A stretch of 64,000 nt of DNA, taken from assembly GCA_037976565.1 (NCBI GenBank), contig CP137686.1, positions 5,242,645 through 5,306,644 of the forward strand. Reading direction: 5' to 3'. The notes beneath the pieces were generated by a model. That model made no database searches, had not been told where the DNA came from, and saw nothing but the letters and a program-made list of their open reading frames with translations. Positions 34,385 to 47,701 of the stretch are shown here, in pieces (the stretch's first letter is position 1; each line of letters starts with the position of its first letter). Source of the stretch: Mesocentrotus franciscanus (taxonomy: Eukaryota > Echinodermata > Echinoidea > Camarodonta > Strongylocentrotidae). Made by a program: the position numbers and the translations under genes.

Positions 34385-36719
34385 CTAGACTAAACTTGTC
34401 ATGTGACACGATCAAAGGATAAGACAGGGGAAGATGATAAAATCAAGAAGCACGGCATGCTTGCTTCTCCCCTCACCAACCAAGAAATGTCGGTATAGTG
34501 TCCTCATATAGCCGCAAATCCTGCCCCAGCTTAAGATACAGGTGTCTCCCTGTAGATTCGAAAGGGCACGCCTATTTTTTTCCCTCCTCGATCTGTGGAG
34601 TCGCCACCGCTCTTGTCCGTACAGGATGGGAAAGTCGAGGTTTCTTCGCGACTGATCGATGGCTGGAGATGCTGAGGATAGCTTGGAAGGTGTCAGGGTA
34701 GTTCCATTCTTTATTTCCTAAAAGTAAATCTAAATGTTAAGTCGGTAGTATGCTTTTTTTATAATCAGATTAGTTATTACATTGATCAAGATGATCGATA
34801 AATGATCAGGATTTTATAAAAATGTGGATAAATATAGCGCTGGAAATTATATCTATGCCCTTTAAAGATAGTAGTAAGCAAGTGATATAACTGGGAATGA
34901 CTGCTGTCTTTATAACATTTCCTTTATGCTTTAATCACAACTAGTAGGAATTGCATGTTTAGGTTACTATTTTAGACGGAAATTTTTAGAGTAAATCAGC
35001 TGTCAAGATCTGTCAACAGTTCATCTGTTCAATTTCCTAAAGATTATCTCATAAATGAAAATGTCAATTTGACCTTACATAAACAAATCATTAATGGAAA
35101 TTTAAAATTTGACAATACATTAATTGCTTTAACCTGATGTATTATTTACCAAAGTCTTTACCCAATTGTATGTATGTTCACTTTGATTTAAAGACACTTC
35201 GACGCCACAGGTTCATCAACTTGGCTCTACCATGATAGGAAGGCAGTCGACTTTATGACCTTATCAAAGAGAGAGAGAGAGAGAGAACCATTTTTTCCGA
35301 GAGGGGGACACTTTTTTCGAAACCGGACCTAAGTTTCCAGAGCACGAGTCCATCTCGATGGTAGGGCCGAGTACTTACTTATGGCAAAAGCTCTGTTTGC
35401 TCAGCTTGGCTGCGACGCGCACGCTGAGGAGTCACAAACAAGCGACAGAGAGAAAATAAATGAGCGAGACTTGATGGGGGAGTTGTAGTCTCTAACCTTA
35501 AACTTACCTCGGCTTTCGGATTTTTGTCTGAGAAAAGATTGTTAATTCTAACAATTAAGTTGTTTTTATACCAAAATTTAATAATTAGTCATTTATCTTC
35601 CTAAAAATATATTAAATTAGATAAACATTTAACATCAAATCTTACTTTAGCGAATCCGACATCATCACAATTACGATGCAATTTTTTTATAGCTGATTTA
35701 GAACTTGTATGGAAGTTTTAAATCCTCGCTGTACCGGAAACGGCCGTTTTACCATAATGGTACTTTCTAAAAATAAGTATTTTCATCATATATGATAAAA
35801 TCATTGTTGATAAAAAAATTCCTTTGTAATTTCTGAAATAGGCATATCATCTGTTAAGGAACGATGGTATGAGACAGAAATTATTTTGTAAAATTTTTTG
35901 AAAAGGGGCACCTGCAGTAAAAGAGGAGAAGTTCTACTGATTAAAGGTAGCAAAATGGCTTCCCTCCATAGGATTGGCCATTATACATTAAGTTTACAAT
36001 AAGATAAGTTTATCGGACAGTCAACTTTTGTGTCATTCATTGTTACAAGAATACAAAACACACTAGAGCTGGAGTAGTATGATTGTATAAATCTTAGAAA
36101 CACGTGTCTTGTCCATGATGAATAAATAAAGGAATAGATAAATAGGTAAATAATTAAATAAATAAACAATGAATATTAAATAAACGAAATAAACAAATAA
36201 AGAAATGAGTAATAAAATCCATAAAAGATATAATCAGTTTAAAAACACAGTAAGAAGATTTTTTTCTGAAAGTGGCTTGCAACAAAACGAATAACAACAT
36301 TTAATCGTGTATTTGTAAAGGAGACTCCGGATTGAGACTAAGTGATGAAAGGTGAAGAGAGAATGCACCCCTTAAGGATTGAAAGGAGGGAACACTCCTA
36401 GCTGTGCCAAGTGACAGCCTTAGCAGCTGAACGCACAACACATTAATGATAATCCATTTGATTCTTCTCCCAAGACTAAATAGCCAAGTCTGAGGTTCGA
36501 GTACCGACCTCTATTAACCCATCGAATACCAAGAAATGAAAACCTCCATAGGTACGCACGGATCAGTAGGAGTTCTCGGTAGTTTATTGGGTTACAACTT
36601 AACAGGACGTGTGCGAAGACTTCCGACGGGGTTTGATAGAGAGGATAATAAGGGACATCTTTACCTCCTTCTCTCGCAAAGATGCAGTGTAATTTTCGTT
36701 GTTATGCTTTTCCCGTTTC

Positions 36720-36965
36720 ATCTTTAATGCAGCGCCGTGGCGCCTTAATCGTGGCGCCGCGCTTTGGAAGATGAACCACGTGGACAGGTGTTGGCGTCTC
36801 GCTGGTATACAATACATAGAAGCGCGCATTAGAAAGCGTAATTATGACGGGTGTTATTAATCCTGGAATCCTCTGACTTCACGGCTTCATCAGGCCTCTC
36901 ATCGTGTAAAATGGCACGGTACTTTGATTTTCTCCTCGCGTTTCCACCGTGAAACATTATCACGA
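36720..36965. promoter_or_regulatory. GC-richer island, candidate regulatory module
   Basis: It contains two TGGCGCC palindromes, CACGTG-like ACCACGTGG, GCGTAATTATGAC and TTATTAATCC (homeodomain and Otx/bicoid-type TAATCC). No open frame runs through it. Confidence 0.3.
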
Positions 36966-37311
36966 GGCTTTGTCTTTTAATTTTTTTGATTAACTATGAA
37001 AATAGAGAGAAGTTGACGAGATGTTTAGATGAGCTTGCTTATTATCGATCCAAAAATAAGATGATGAAGCATGTTCATCCTAATTGAAATGATTGATGCC
37101 ATTAGTGTGAATTTGCAAAGTTGAGCAATGCTGATTATCTCGCCATAGAGTGACAAAACTAAATAATTATGGTTTCATATAGCTTTTATAAAATTGATCG
37201 TAAGCTCTTCATTATTGGAGGCTGATTTTCCGGACATTCTTTTCTTCAAAATGAGTAATTTCAATCAACTTACTTACAGTTTCGCAAGCCCCCGGAGAAT
37301 GGAAGGGATAA

Positions 37312-37650
37312 GAATAGAGAGAGAGAGAGAGAGAGAGAAAGTAAAAGATATATTGAAAAGGAGACATGAAGAGATAGAGATTTAAAAAAGGAAGTAAAGA
37401 AAGAGAGAGAGGGAGATATATAGCATGTAAAAGAAGAAAGTAAAGGGAGGGAGAAAGAGATGATGGAGATATAATCTCTCAAGTCTCCAATGAAGAAGCA
37501 ATAGTTCGTGACGATGAGAGCGAGGAAAACTGTGAACGCAGTAGGAATAAAGATAAATGGTAGAAAAGGAGTGATGAAAGGGAAGAGGCAGTAATGACGA
37601 CAGACATAGAGAGAAATAGAGGGAGAGAGGGGAAGACAGGGAGAAGGGGG
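37312..37650. repeat. (GA)-rich low-complexity tract
   Basis: Several GAGAGA runs separated by purine-rich spacers. Long minus-strand frames here are compositional. Confidence 0.85.
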
Positions 37651-38689
37651 TGTCTTCTTATGGCTTGGGGATGTATACAGTTGAGTCCCTAAACAGGAAA
37701 CACCGTTCCGGCTGGTCCATTTCAAGAATCCTTTCCGTTGATTATCGCACGCGCGAACGAACGCACGAGGGCACGCACTTTATTGATTCAGCACGTATTG
37801 GCTTGGTGGTTGACCGTCAGACACACGCGCGTGGTGCACCGTCACACAGCACGACTTCTATCCAAACTTTGTGTTGGTTATTCTGGTATACTTTGTCTTC
37901 CTTTAAATCACGAAAAGTGAACTTCCCTTGACCTATATCACCCTATTAACAAATTAGGTTTTCTGCAATAAACATTTCGGACAACAAGGGATTTATTCGT
38001 CCATCAACTCTAAAGAGGGACAATTCAGTTTTCCTTTTTAAGTAATGATCGACACGCGTTGATGGTTTTTTCTCGGTTTGCTTACATGGCTAGATAGGTA
38101 GGCAAAATAATGAACTCTTCCATGACAAGTTAGTTACCAAGATACTCATCATAAATATTAAAAACAGAGGAAAAGGAGTCAGAGATGTCGAAATACAGAG
38201 GGATGTCATAATGAATTAATAATTACAAGATGAGTTAGAAAATGAGATACAAAGATAAGTAGAGAAAAAAATGTAAAAAGGTATGCATAGAAAAGTAGAT
38301 GGAAAAAAGGAGAGTGGTGGAAATAAAAGTATGGGATCAAGTTACAATATGATCCAAATATCGCGTCTTAACGAAGTTGATAAGAAACTTTCATTGTAAC
38401 ACTGCGACCTTGGTAAATTCGTTCGAATCAAAAGCCTACATTAAACCTTACAGTGCGAATATGTCTATGGAGGGGGAAAATAAAAACACGAAATAAATGA
38501 ATGAAAAAGAAGACAGAGCTAAAAGTTAAGGACCAAAAAAAAATCCATTCTTCATTTAAAATGGACGACCAGAAAGCTTGGCACACTTGAAACCCGCTCT
38601 AGAAGAAGTTTGCCCCATTCTTGGAGATGAAACGACTCGTCCCAACTTAAATCACAGAGTGTAAATCTTAGCGCCACAAGAAAGAAGGA

Positions 38690-38890
38690 AAGAAACGGCA
38701 AATCCACCCGCGCGAAGTTGAAGCACTTCAGCGGCTATCGGTGTTAAGTATTGCGGCGTCACGACCGGGCGCCGGCCCGTAATGGCTCTGAAGAGGGTCT
38801 GTAAGTGTGGGCGCGGAGCGTTAAAGTCGAACGTGCATGGGTGCTGTGATTAAAAGACTTTTCGGGATACCCATCCCATCGAGATGGGTA
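38690..38890. promoter_or_regulatory. GC-richer island, candidate regulatory module
   Basis: A CpG-dense core (CGACCGGGCGCCGGCCCG) is followed by GTCTGTAAGTGTGGGCGCGG and an inverted repeat CCCATCCCATCGAGATGGG. The hairpin could also be a small structured element. Confidence 0.28.
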
Positions 38891-39629
38891 AACAAGATGA
38901 CACCCATTTTCGTCTTTTACTTCTTCATAATTATTGGTAGTCGTTAGAAATGGACATGGTTCATGATGGTGATGATGATGCGATCAGTGTCACGTTTAGA
39001 GTTTGTTTAGATATGTGATATGATAGGAGATCAGGGAGGGGGTTGAGACTCATCCGTGTTTGTTATTGTAAGAAGTGGATGAAAATATACCCAGATAATA
39101 ATGAAAGGTCTAGTCCCAGCGTTGTCTTCGTTACGATTATTATTACAATTATTAAGGATAACCAGTCGATGTCAAAATTTTGCTAGTGAATTTTTGGTTT
39201 AGGTGAAAAACTAAATTATATGCGATCATCAAAATAATGGAAGATGCAATATCAATAACCAAGTTTGTTATTACCATGATAACTGTTATTAATTCTAACG
39301 AACTATGAATGACATTGACATTATATTAGTTATTAGACCAAAATAATGTGTGCAGAAGATAAATGGACCTGATTTCAACAGTGAGTGCGCATGTGAAAGA
39401 TGCCTTCACTATCATTAAGTTCCTGAAACATTGAATTTACAATGTTAAGCAGAGAAAGGTGTCCTGCAGTGCCATTGGACAATAGTTCAGTAGATGACCT
39501 CCCGGAAGTTCTTACGTGGCCAATATCGATATGTCAAAGTTGAAACGTATCACTGCCTCTGTGTGTCTCTTGGAACTGACGGCATGCATCCAATATCATT
39601 CGGGTCGCTGAGTATCAAACTTCCATCGA

Positions 39630-40130
39630 ACAATCAACGCGCGCTTAATTACGCTTCTACGTGACGGGGCTTTACGCATTTAACACGTCTGACAGCTGCC
39701 AATTCTGCAGGTAATTTGTGCCAATTTACCCTCGCTCCCAGCAAATTCGGTTCAAAATCCGCGCCCGCATTCAAAGCGCAAGTTAGCGAATCGGACACCG
39801 CTTGAGCCGGGAGCGTTGCCTGGCATTAGCAGCGCTTACGGCAGACCGGGCCGTATCCTTGCATTACATACCATTGATTTTTCCTCTTTTCGTTTCTGTC
39901 ACAATCTCACCATCCATCTTACGTCTCTTATTCGCGGCTAAAAAGTGCGATGCGAGGGGTATTCGTCAGAGAAAGCACATCAAATATACACCACAAAATC
40001 TGGTCGATTGTTCACCGCGGTTAGGCTTTTCGCCCAGCCGCTCTCCCTACCGTCACACACTCTTCAGCACACAAACCCTACTGCGTTAGACGTAGCGCCG
40101 CAGTGAAACGGCTGTTGGCAGTGCCTGGAC
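39630..40130. promoter_or_regulatory. GC-richer island, candidate regulatory module
   Basis: CGCTTAATTACGC, CTGACAGCTG (E-box plus TALE core), several CpG-rich blocks and CTTACGGCAGACC lie within 500 bp. This is the largest such island between the esterase and the receptor gene. No coding exon is supported. Confidence 0.3.
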
Positions 40131-41639
40131 GATTTATTTACGCATGCAGGTGGTGCGGCTTATCCGTGCATCACCTCTAGCTTTATCTCTTCGGTTGGAC
40201 ATCGCGCTCCTCTCGACAAGGGTATCATTTTTCCACCCCTCAGCCACTGCCGGCATCCATCCACGATCGATGAAATTAATGAAATTTTCACTTGCGCGTG
40301 CCGGATCCGTGAAGTGAGTTATTTTCCGAAGCCACTTAAACACAAGCCACGTTCACACCCACCCACGGTTTCCACGCTTTTGGACTGTAAGGCTTCCCAA
40401 CATAAGGACTTGCACAGGATGTGACATTTACGAATCGGACTCGCTTAAAACGTGATTAATTTTGTAGAGTTTCTAACCGTACTGCATCATAAAATTAGGG
40501 TTCTTCCGCCTTTTCTGATCTATATATATAATTTTTTCCTTTCCCTTCAATCAAATAGATCATCATGAATTCCATGTACGTTTGATTTAAGATACAGATA
40601 GAGACTAGAAATTTGACAGACTTGATCAGGAGCGGACTTTGACTAAAATTCGTCGACTGACCCATTAATCTTTTCTTTGGGTATCAACCGGCACCCGACC
40701 ACTAATCGCCCGGCTCGGCCGAAAACACTTTCTGGAATTCCCAAATAATATTGATGGCTAGTCCACCCAGGTCTATTGATGCACCAAAGCAAAAATGAAA
40801 AGAAATATTATTTTTATTCAATGGGCAAAAATAGTCGTCACCATGGCAAACCATCCTTTCTACGAGAGTGGTTATTGTTACTTAATCTTTTAAAAAAGTC
40901 ACTTTTACGCTCCAAGTACAACAAAACCAGACAGCAATTAGCGGAAACAGGGGGTTGTACCTCAATTCACGAAACATCATATACCACTTCTCAAGCTGGC
41001 TCCATGCTGAAGGCATAATAAACTAAAAACACATCATCATCATTAGAAATCGTATACCGTCTGCTGAAAACCAGAAGAGCATTAGCTCATCTTCATTTTT
41101 ACACAGAGCCAGCGTCCTTCTGTCTCTCATCAGACGATCAACGACGTATAAAATATGGAGTAAAATAATGCACAAAAAGAAGGTAAATTCATTTATGTGT
41201 CTGACCAACTTTGGGCAATTCTCTGCCAAACTTGGGTAATGTTTACCCACTGAAGATCATCTTTTACTACAAACTGAGTAAAAATCATCCGGATTTGGGA
41301 ATAAAATAAGAGTTGTGTGGATACATAATTACCCTCAGGTTGGGCAACTTGCCATACTTTTTTCATGTATAGTGTATGCTTGCAAACTGTTGCCTCTATT
41401 TTCCGGATTAAATCTGAGTGTGGACGCGGTGGGTGGATGGGAAGAGGGTAGAAATGTATCCCTATCGGGGGTGAGGAGTCCGAGGGGACTGTAGGAACTT
41501 AATTGAAAAGAAAAGGGCTGGTAGTATTGATCGATTCTGCGATGAGAGAAATATATCTTGTTGATGCCCCATAGATGATAGATGCTAGATCAGACCCTGG
41601 TTCCAGGAATGACAGACTGAGTAATCGAGTTAGGAGGAT

Positions 41640-41965
41640 GATGGTAATCATGATGATGATGATGATGATGATAGTGATGACAATTGAGATGGATACGAGG
41701 ATGTTGGTTTTGATAAAGTTGATGATTGTGATGATTATGATGCCGATGACTATAATGATGTTGGTGATGATGATGTTGCTGCTTGTAATGATTGTCATGA
41801 TTTCGCCGACGATGGTGGTGATGACAATTGAGACGGTGGCGAGAATGTTTGTGTTGATGAAAATGATGAGGATGAAGATTGTCATAGTGCCAATGATAAT
41901 TAAAACGATGATTATGATGATGATGTTGACGATGAAGAAGATTACGATGATGTAAATGATGACAA
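41640..41965. repeat. (ATG)n imperfect microsatellite
   Basis: ATGATGATG repeats with many GAT, GTG and TTG variants run for over 300 bp. Long open frames on both strands come only from this repetition. Confidence 0.92.
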
Positions 41966-41967
41966 TC

Positions 41968-42195
41968 ATAGGAGAGATGTCGTGGTCTAGTGGATACGTC
42001 ACTTGACTGTGGATCACATGGTTCACGGATCGAGTCCCACAGCGACACTTATGTCCTTTGGCAAGATATTTATCTAAATTTGCCACTCTCCACCCAGGTG
42101 AAGTAAATGGGCACCCGGAAGTAGAAATTCTTTGAACGCTTTAGCGCCTTATCATGCTACAGCCAGGGTGATAATATGATACCTTGTATAAAGCG
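41968..42195 (+). mobile_element. tRNA-derived SINE, copy 3
   Basis: This is the best preserved copy. It has A-box TGGTCTAGTGG and B-box GGATCGAGTCC, then CCTTTGGCAAGATATTTATC, TTTGCCACTCTCCACCCAGG and AAATGGGCACCCGG, ending near TATAAAGCGCAGTTG. It is inserted at the end of an (ATG)n tract. Confidence 0.78.
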
Positions 42196-42513
42196 CAGTT
42201 GAATATATTTGTATAAAAATAATTATATATGGACAAAATTTACTATTATTTAACGCACATGAAGCTACCTCAGTTATCAGTTTAGAGTATAGATATAGGG
42301 AAATAAAGGGAGGGTATTACTCTAGAAGCTTGAAAATGTTTTATCTTCATGATCTTATTCAATCTGAATTTTACATTTTGCCAATAACCATCAAAATTCA
42401 CCACAATGGAAAATATTAAAGCCAATAGGATCTATAAGACTTTTCATCATTTCATCGATCAAAGATATATAGTGATGGCTAGCAAAGAAACCTTAGGAAA
42501 AGAATTCAGCGGA

Positions 42514-42688
42514 AGTAGACCAAAGCCCGTCTTATAAAGAGTTGCGCTTGATCAAAATCAATCGCAAGTCCTCCAATCAATCGCAAGTTTGCAGTCTCCT
42601 ATCTCTTATGTACACAGTTGCCATTGATATCAATCGCAAATAAGTTGCGAATAATATCAACTCTTTTTAAAACTGGGCCCAGGCTTCT
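42514..42688. mobile_element. Short MITE with 25-bp inverted ends
   Basis: The left end GCCCGTCTTATAAAGAGTTG and the right end CAACTCTTTTTAAAACTGGGC are imperfect inverted copies. The inside holds repeated ATCAATCGCAA motifs. It is non-coding. Confidence 0.65.
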
Positions 42689-42699
42689 GATATATGTAT

Positions 42700-44580
42700 T
42701 CTCATGAAAGTGATCGAAAGAAGCCCAACAATACATTCGCACAATGTCATTTCATTGAATTAAGGCAATTTCTGACAGTTATCATGATTTATGAACATGT
42801 AAATGAATCACTTAGAAAAAAAAAATCTAATACAATTACAAGGATAGCCTCATGTATTCTTTTTAGGATTCTGAGGCTGTAGACACATATGAAATGATTC
42901 TAGTATTCTATGTGTATGGAAATAATAAATATGTTCAAACAATGTATTTTTGATCCATATCATTCCAAATATTACACAATATCTGTATCTTTAGGAAACA
43001 CACAAACAAACAAACACACAAACGAAATACAGAATCAGAACTTCAGGAAGACCAAGATAAAAGTATTATGATAAACACACCTGCGAACACAACTCGAACT
43101 TACATTTTTTTCTCAGTGATTTCTTTCTGTAACGGCGAGCAAACTTTTGGTCTAGTTTTTGTAGACTATCGCCAAAAGAAGCGTTTCCCGCCAAAAGTGA
43201 GGAACTTTTCCTTTTCCCCTCCCAGAGCTAGAGACGTTTCTTAAACTACACCATACATATGCAGTGTCGGCGCAAACATATTATGTGTAGGCTTCCCTGG
43301 TAATGTAATACCTTGACTTTGTGTAGCTCTTGGGCTCGGAAACACTTCTTTTATTTTCCGTCTTGTCTCCGAGATGGAAGGGCAAAAATGGACGGAAATA
43401 TGGAAGAAAGATGGCCTTATCGTCTGCAAAGATCGATAGCAGATACAGGCAATCCATCGAACCAAACATTCTCCCGATTTCCTATCATGTATTTTCTTTA
43501 TTTTCTTTCGTCCCTCTTATCAGCCCTTCCTGATATTTTCCCGTAATTCGAACTGTCGCATTTCTGTGGGTTATTCAGCAATAAGCATACGTGAATGGAT
43601 GATATGCTAATGAGCTATTCTTATCCCAAATAAATGATTCCTTTGTTCCCGTTAAGGAGGAAAAACAAATTATAAAACATTACAAGACGAGAGTGCCTCT
43701 TCATCGATCTGCAAATGATTTGCATTCATTTTTGGCATCGGATTACATCTCTCCGTCTAAAAAATAGTAGAAATTTAAATTTTGCGACAACTAGCAGGCA
43801 TTACATTAGTCAATACTCACGTTGCCTTAAAATATTGTGTAACGGGATACCTGTTTGAGAAGATTTCCATAATGATATATTTCTCTTTAGAATGTTGCAT
43901 TGTCTCAATTGCCAAGAGGATGAATTTATCATCGACAGGTATAAAAAGCTTGATGCTAAATATTCGAATTTGAGCCCTTTGTAAATGTTTTTAGACGTAT
44001 ATGGACGGATAACTTTTGTCTGAAGCTATGCGACATTGTTGAAGCATTCGATGAGACCGTTTGACAAACAGAGTACTCCATTTTTTTGTTTCACTGACGA
44101 TTTTTTAAATTATTTTGTTTAAGTCTTTATTGAAAAACTCGAATATCATTTTCGACACTTTTGGACAAATACTTTTAACAATTGGATCAGCTAAACATTT
44201 TAGAAGTAACGAAAGCATTCCATCGCTTTATACATTACGCATCGACAGAATGTCAACCGAGTTGTTGGATTCGTTTTTTGTTTGTTCTGGAAATGGACCC
44301 TTAAAACGATGAAATGTGTTCTTCCACAACGCATTATATGAACAAACAGTTCGTAGATTGAACACGAGAAAGCTTTATTACATGTTTAGTCTTCTGTCAA
44401 ACTCGTATCCTTCCTTCTTCTGATTATCATAATTATCAGATTGCACCATGGCAGAAAGTCAACCCTTTTTGTTGGTGCATGCATGGTACACTGTATTGCG
44501 AAGCTTCGAACCCATAACCTTCTAACCAACACCACTGCGGTTTAGACTAAACCAGTTTCTCCAAAGGCAAAATAATAATA
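42700..44580. other. No gene seen
   Basis: AT-rich intergenic DNA. A slightly GC-richer patch at 43130-43560 has overlapping short frames on both strands but no splice signals or family features. Confidence 0.35.
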
Positions 44581-44587
44581 GCATGTC

Positions 44588-44840
44588 TGCCACACTTGAG
44601 ACTCCTACCATTGCACTGTTAATACCGGTTTTATTGGCTGATGTAGTATTAAGGCGCTCGAGCATGTCAAGTCTTTCAAAGTCTTACCAAGTATACCCAT
44701 TTATTTCACATGGATGGAGAGTGGCAAATGTAAATTACGGTCTTGCCAAAAGGACATCAGTGTCGTGAAAAGGATTCGAACCCCGTACCTTGTGCCTGAT
44801 AGGCCGTGGACTTATCCACTACACCACGACACCCCCGCTA
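44588..44840 (-). mobile_element. tRNA-derived SINE, copy 4
   Basis: On the minus strand the head reads GTCGTGGTGTAGTGGATA (A box) and GGGGTTCGAATCC (B box). The body follows with TCCTTTTGGCAAGA, TTTGCCACTCTCCATCC and AAATGGGTATACTTGG, the same block order as the copy at 42.0 kb. Confidence 0.75.
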
Positions 44841-45359
44841 AAGAGATGGATACCTTTTGTAAGCTAGTTTTCCAGCCACAAAGTAGGATAAAGAGGGATG
44901 CATTTCAGTTGACGGTCAGATGATGAGCTGCAGAGTACAGGCTAACCTGCTTTAAGTCAATAGTTCTTGTTTGAGGGCATCATAAGTTCTGTTTTGGAAG
45001 CCGTTAGACGGTAATCAAGGCGCATGGAATCGTTTCTTGTCGATGGAAGGTTCATTAGAGGGGAGGAGGGATGGTAAGATTTCAGGATGGAAGAGAGGGG
45101 GTTTACTTTCATCAAAGGTGAGTGATTGAGGCGACAGCGAAAGATGAGAGGTTTATATTTTTTGTTTTTGTTGAGCGATCAAAGTAAAACAGAATGAAAA
45201 TTAAGACGGAGCGAGAAGGGGCGTCGCTGTATTCTTCTTTACAGGGAAAGAGGTATCTGACCATTTTTGACGATTGGCTGCTTCCCTACCAATCAACAAC
45301 AACAACAAATCTTCCTTTTTGTGCTAAGCTGACCAGGCTTGAACAGTCCAAAGCACACA

Positions 45360-45552
45360 GAAAATTGTGAACGGAGGGTCGTTTTCACCCCTCCGCCATA
45401 TACACCCAATATTCTGGTCTTCTGACTATGAGAAGTGACTAACTTTTGTTTTTAAGTGGCCCAAACATTGCGGAGCGGTGTGTGTGCAGCGCTTTGTAAC
45501 CGCAAGGAAAAGGCGCTATATCAAATATCTTTTGGATTGGATTGGATTGGAT
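45360..45552 (+). mobile_element. Retroelement 3' end with (GGATT)n tail
   Basis: GCAGCGCTTTGTAACCGCAA then GGAAAAGGCGCTATATCAAA has the look of a LINE or SINE 3' terminal hairpin. It is followed by TTGGATTGGATTGGATTGGA. The 5' limit is uncertain. Confidence 0.4.
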
Positions 45553-45954
45553 GAGGGAGGGTAAGATGTGATTCAAAATAGGTAAGCAAACGAGAACATT
45601 ATGATATTATTGAGAGACGGTACAAACATCGGGGAAACAAGCGCTCTATAATCATTTCCTTATTTTGTTTCTGCCTGGTGTTACTCTTACAAAATGCAAA
45701 GAATTACGCAGTTTTTTTTCAAGGAACAGAATCATTAAAAGTTTGACAGAATTTGAATGAATTTACCTGGAATATAAATGAGAAAAGTGTAACATCTCCA
45801 CTTTAAATCTGAATTGATTGATTGATCAATTAATTTATTTAATGATGAAAGATGAGAATATTCCCCAGATGTACTATAGTTTATTGGCCCAGAAGATGGT
45901 ATAGTCTTTTCATTGGCGCCTGTAGTCAAACAAACATTGGGTGGAAAATGAGAG

Positions 45955-45986
45955 TGGATGAGAAGAGGAGAGAGGGAGAGCAAGAT

Positions 45987-46021
<35 letters not shown>

Positions 46022-46270
46022 AGAAGGGAGAGATGGAGAGAGTAAGAGTGGGACAGAAAGAAGGTGAGAGATAAAGAGAGAGCAAGATAGAAGGAGAGAG
46101 AGAAGAAAATAAAGGAAAGGGAGAGAGAGAGAGAAAGAAAGAAAGAAAAAAGGAGAGAGAGAAAAAATAAGGAAAGAGGGGAAGAGGGAGAGAGAAAGAA
46201 AGAGAGATAAATGAGAGAGATAGAGAGAGAGAGATATAGAGAGAGAGAAAGAGAGAGAGAAAGAGAAGTA
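45955..46270. repeat. (GA)n low-complexity tract
   Basis: About 300 bp of GAGAGA, GAAAGAAAG and GGAGAGA. It yields open frames of Leu-Ser repeats on the other strand that are not genes. Confidence 0.95.
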
Positions 46271-46479
46271 CCAACGAGAAGGCTCATGTAACCGAAGAGA
46301 GATCAATGCCAAACGAACTACAAAATCATTAGTTCCGAAAGCTGCAGATTCCCATTGTCTCCTTTCTGTCAAGTTTAAGTGGGACACAGTCACCTTTTCT
46401 CGCTTATTAACGATTAGATACCTCTAGTAATGTATACATCATTCTCCTCATGCCCGACGAGTAGGATTTAAATCAAAAG

Positions 46480-46880
46480 GCGATTAATGGAAACGCGATT
46501 CAACAAAGAGCGGAGAAAAAGAAGAGAAAGAAAAGACACGCTTGTGCAAAAAAAAAGAAAAAAAAAGTTAAAGCTGGATGCTCGACACTCGCGACAGCTG
46601 AGCAAGAATCGATGGTTGCTGTCTTGGATATCCAGTCCGGCCGAGACGGCCAATATTTCGATGGGCGGCCGTGGGTCGCACAGGGGCAGCCGAAAAGGGC
46701 AAATCGACCAAAGACCGGCAAGGAGAGAGTGGATGAGGGAAGATTGAGGGGAGTCGAAGGAGCCTCTCGTTTTGATGTTGGGGAAAAAGAAGTAAAAAAA
46801 TGCCTGATCGAGACAAGCCTGAAAAGTCAGACATGTCAGATGTCAAGAGAAAGCATAGGACACGTGTTGGGTAAGATTAA
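46480..46880. other. GC-richer patch with overlapping short frames, function unclear
   Basis: Frames are open on both strands for about 90-130 codons. The plus frame reads VAVLDIQSGRDGQYFDGRPW. No domain is recognised and the patch could equally be regulatory. I do not call a gene. Confidence 0.25.
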
Positions 46881-47701
46881 ATTGATCTTGACGGCTTACT
46901 CCCAGCTAGTGGCAATCTTTTCCTCGATGTATACTGTCTCGGAGAATACAGAGCTAATAGTTATTTATCGCCACCCCATTCAAAATGCACAAACGAAACG
47001 GCCATAAAACTAAAACATTTAGAATTAAACAAAAAAAAATGCGAAAACGCGAACTCGGCACCAGAACGGGATGATAGTAATGATTGTATATGCAGAGACG
47101 CCATAATTTGAAATGTGAGATACATTCCTAATATTCATTAATTTTATTTTTCGATCGTCTAATGTCATCGCCTGAGTTTTCACTAACATACATTTGTGGC
47201 GTCGTACTATTTAATTCATTTTTGTTCGTTAATTTATAAACAAGGAGACGACTTATTTTCGTTGAAATAATGAACTATTGATGTTAACTGTTGATTTAAA
47301 AAAAAAAGACGATTTTGTTTCGTCATCTCTCGACATTACACAAACAATGACAATAATCATGGTAATATTAAATCGCCTTTGCCATGGAACCTTTTGTATT
47401 ACAAAGACGTTACATAAAAAAACGAAGCAAAACAAACAAGGAAACAAAGAAACTAATAAACAAGCAAATGAACGAACAAACAAACAAAACTCTTTTCGGA
47501 GCCGAAGGGGCATTATTTAGGGATACCGCTCTTTTGACTCGAGCTGATGTAACAGTTTGACTTTCGACCAATCAGATCATAGTGATTTGAATTCAGTCAA
47601 CCACAACTGTTTATACACCTTGACCAACCAATCATATTCATGTGTGTATTTACAGACGTGTATCAATCAGATATGATTATTTACGTCTGATGACCTTTAA
47701 C

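Noticed and set aside
35300..35450. Possible minus-strand exon ending in ATAAGTAAGT
   Set aside because: A donor-like site is present but the frame is short, has no clear acceptor choice and no conserved content.
41499..42086. Frames of 120-195 codons rich in Ile, Met or His
   Set aside because: Artefacts of the (ATG)n microsatellite, open on both strands at once.
44490..44545. Another tRNA-like block with TTCGAA
   Set aside because: No second box at the right distance and no stem pairing that I could verify.
45735..46393. Long Leu-Ser-rich frames on the minus strand
   Set aside because: They come from the (GA)n tract; the frames overlap each other on the same strand and have no domain or splice signal. 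The same applies near 4600-4830, 20737-20976, 33102-33418, 37270-37725, 49333-50248 and 57780-58322.
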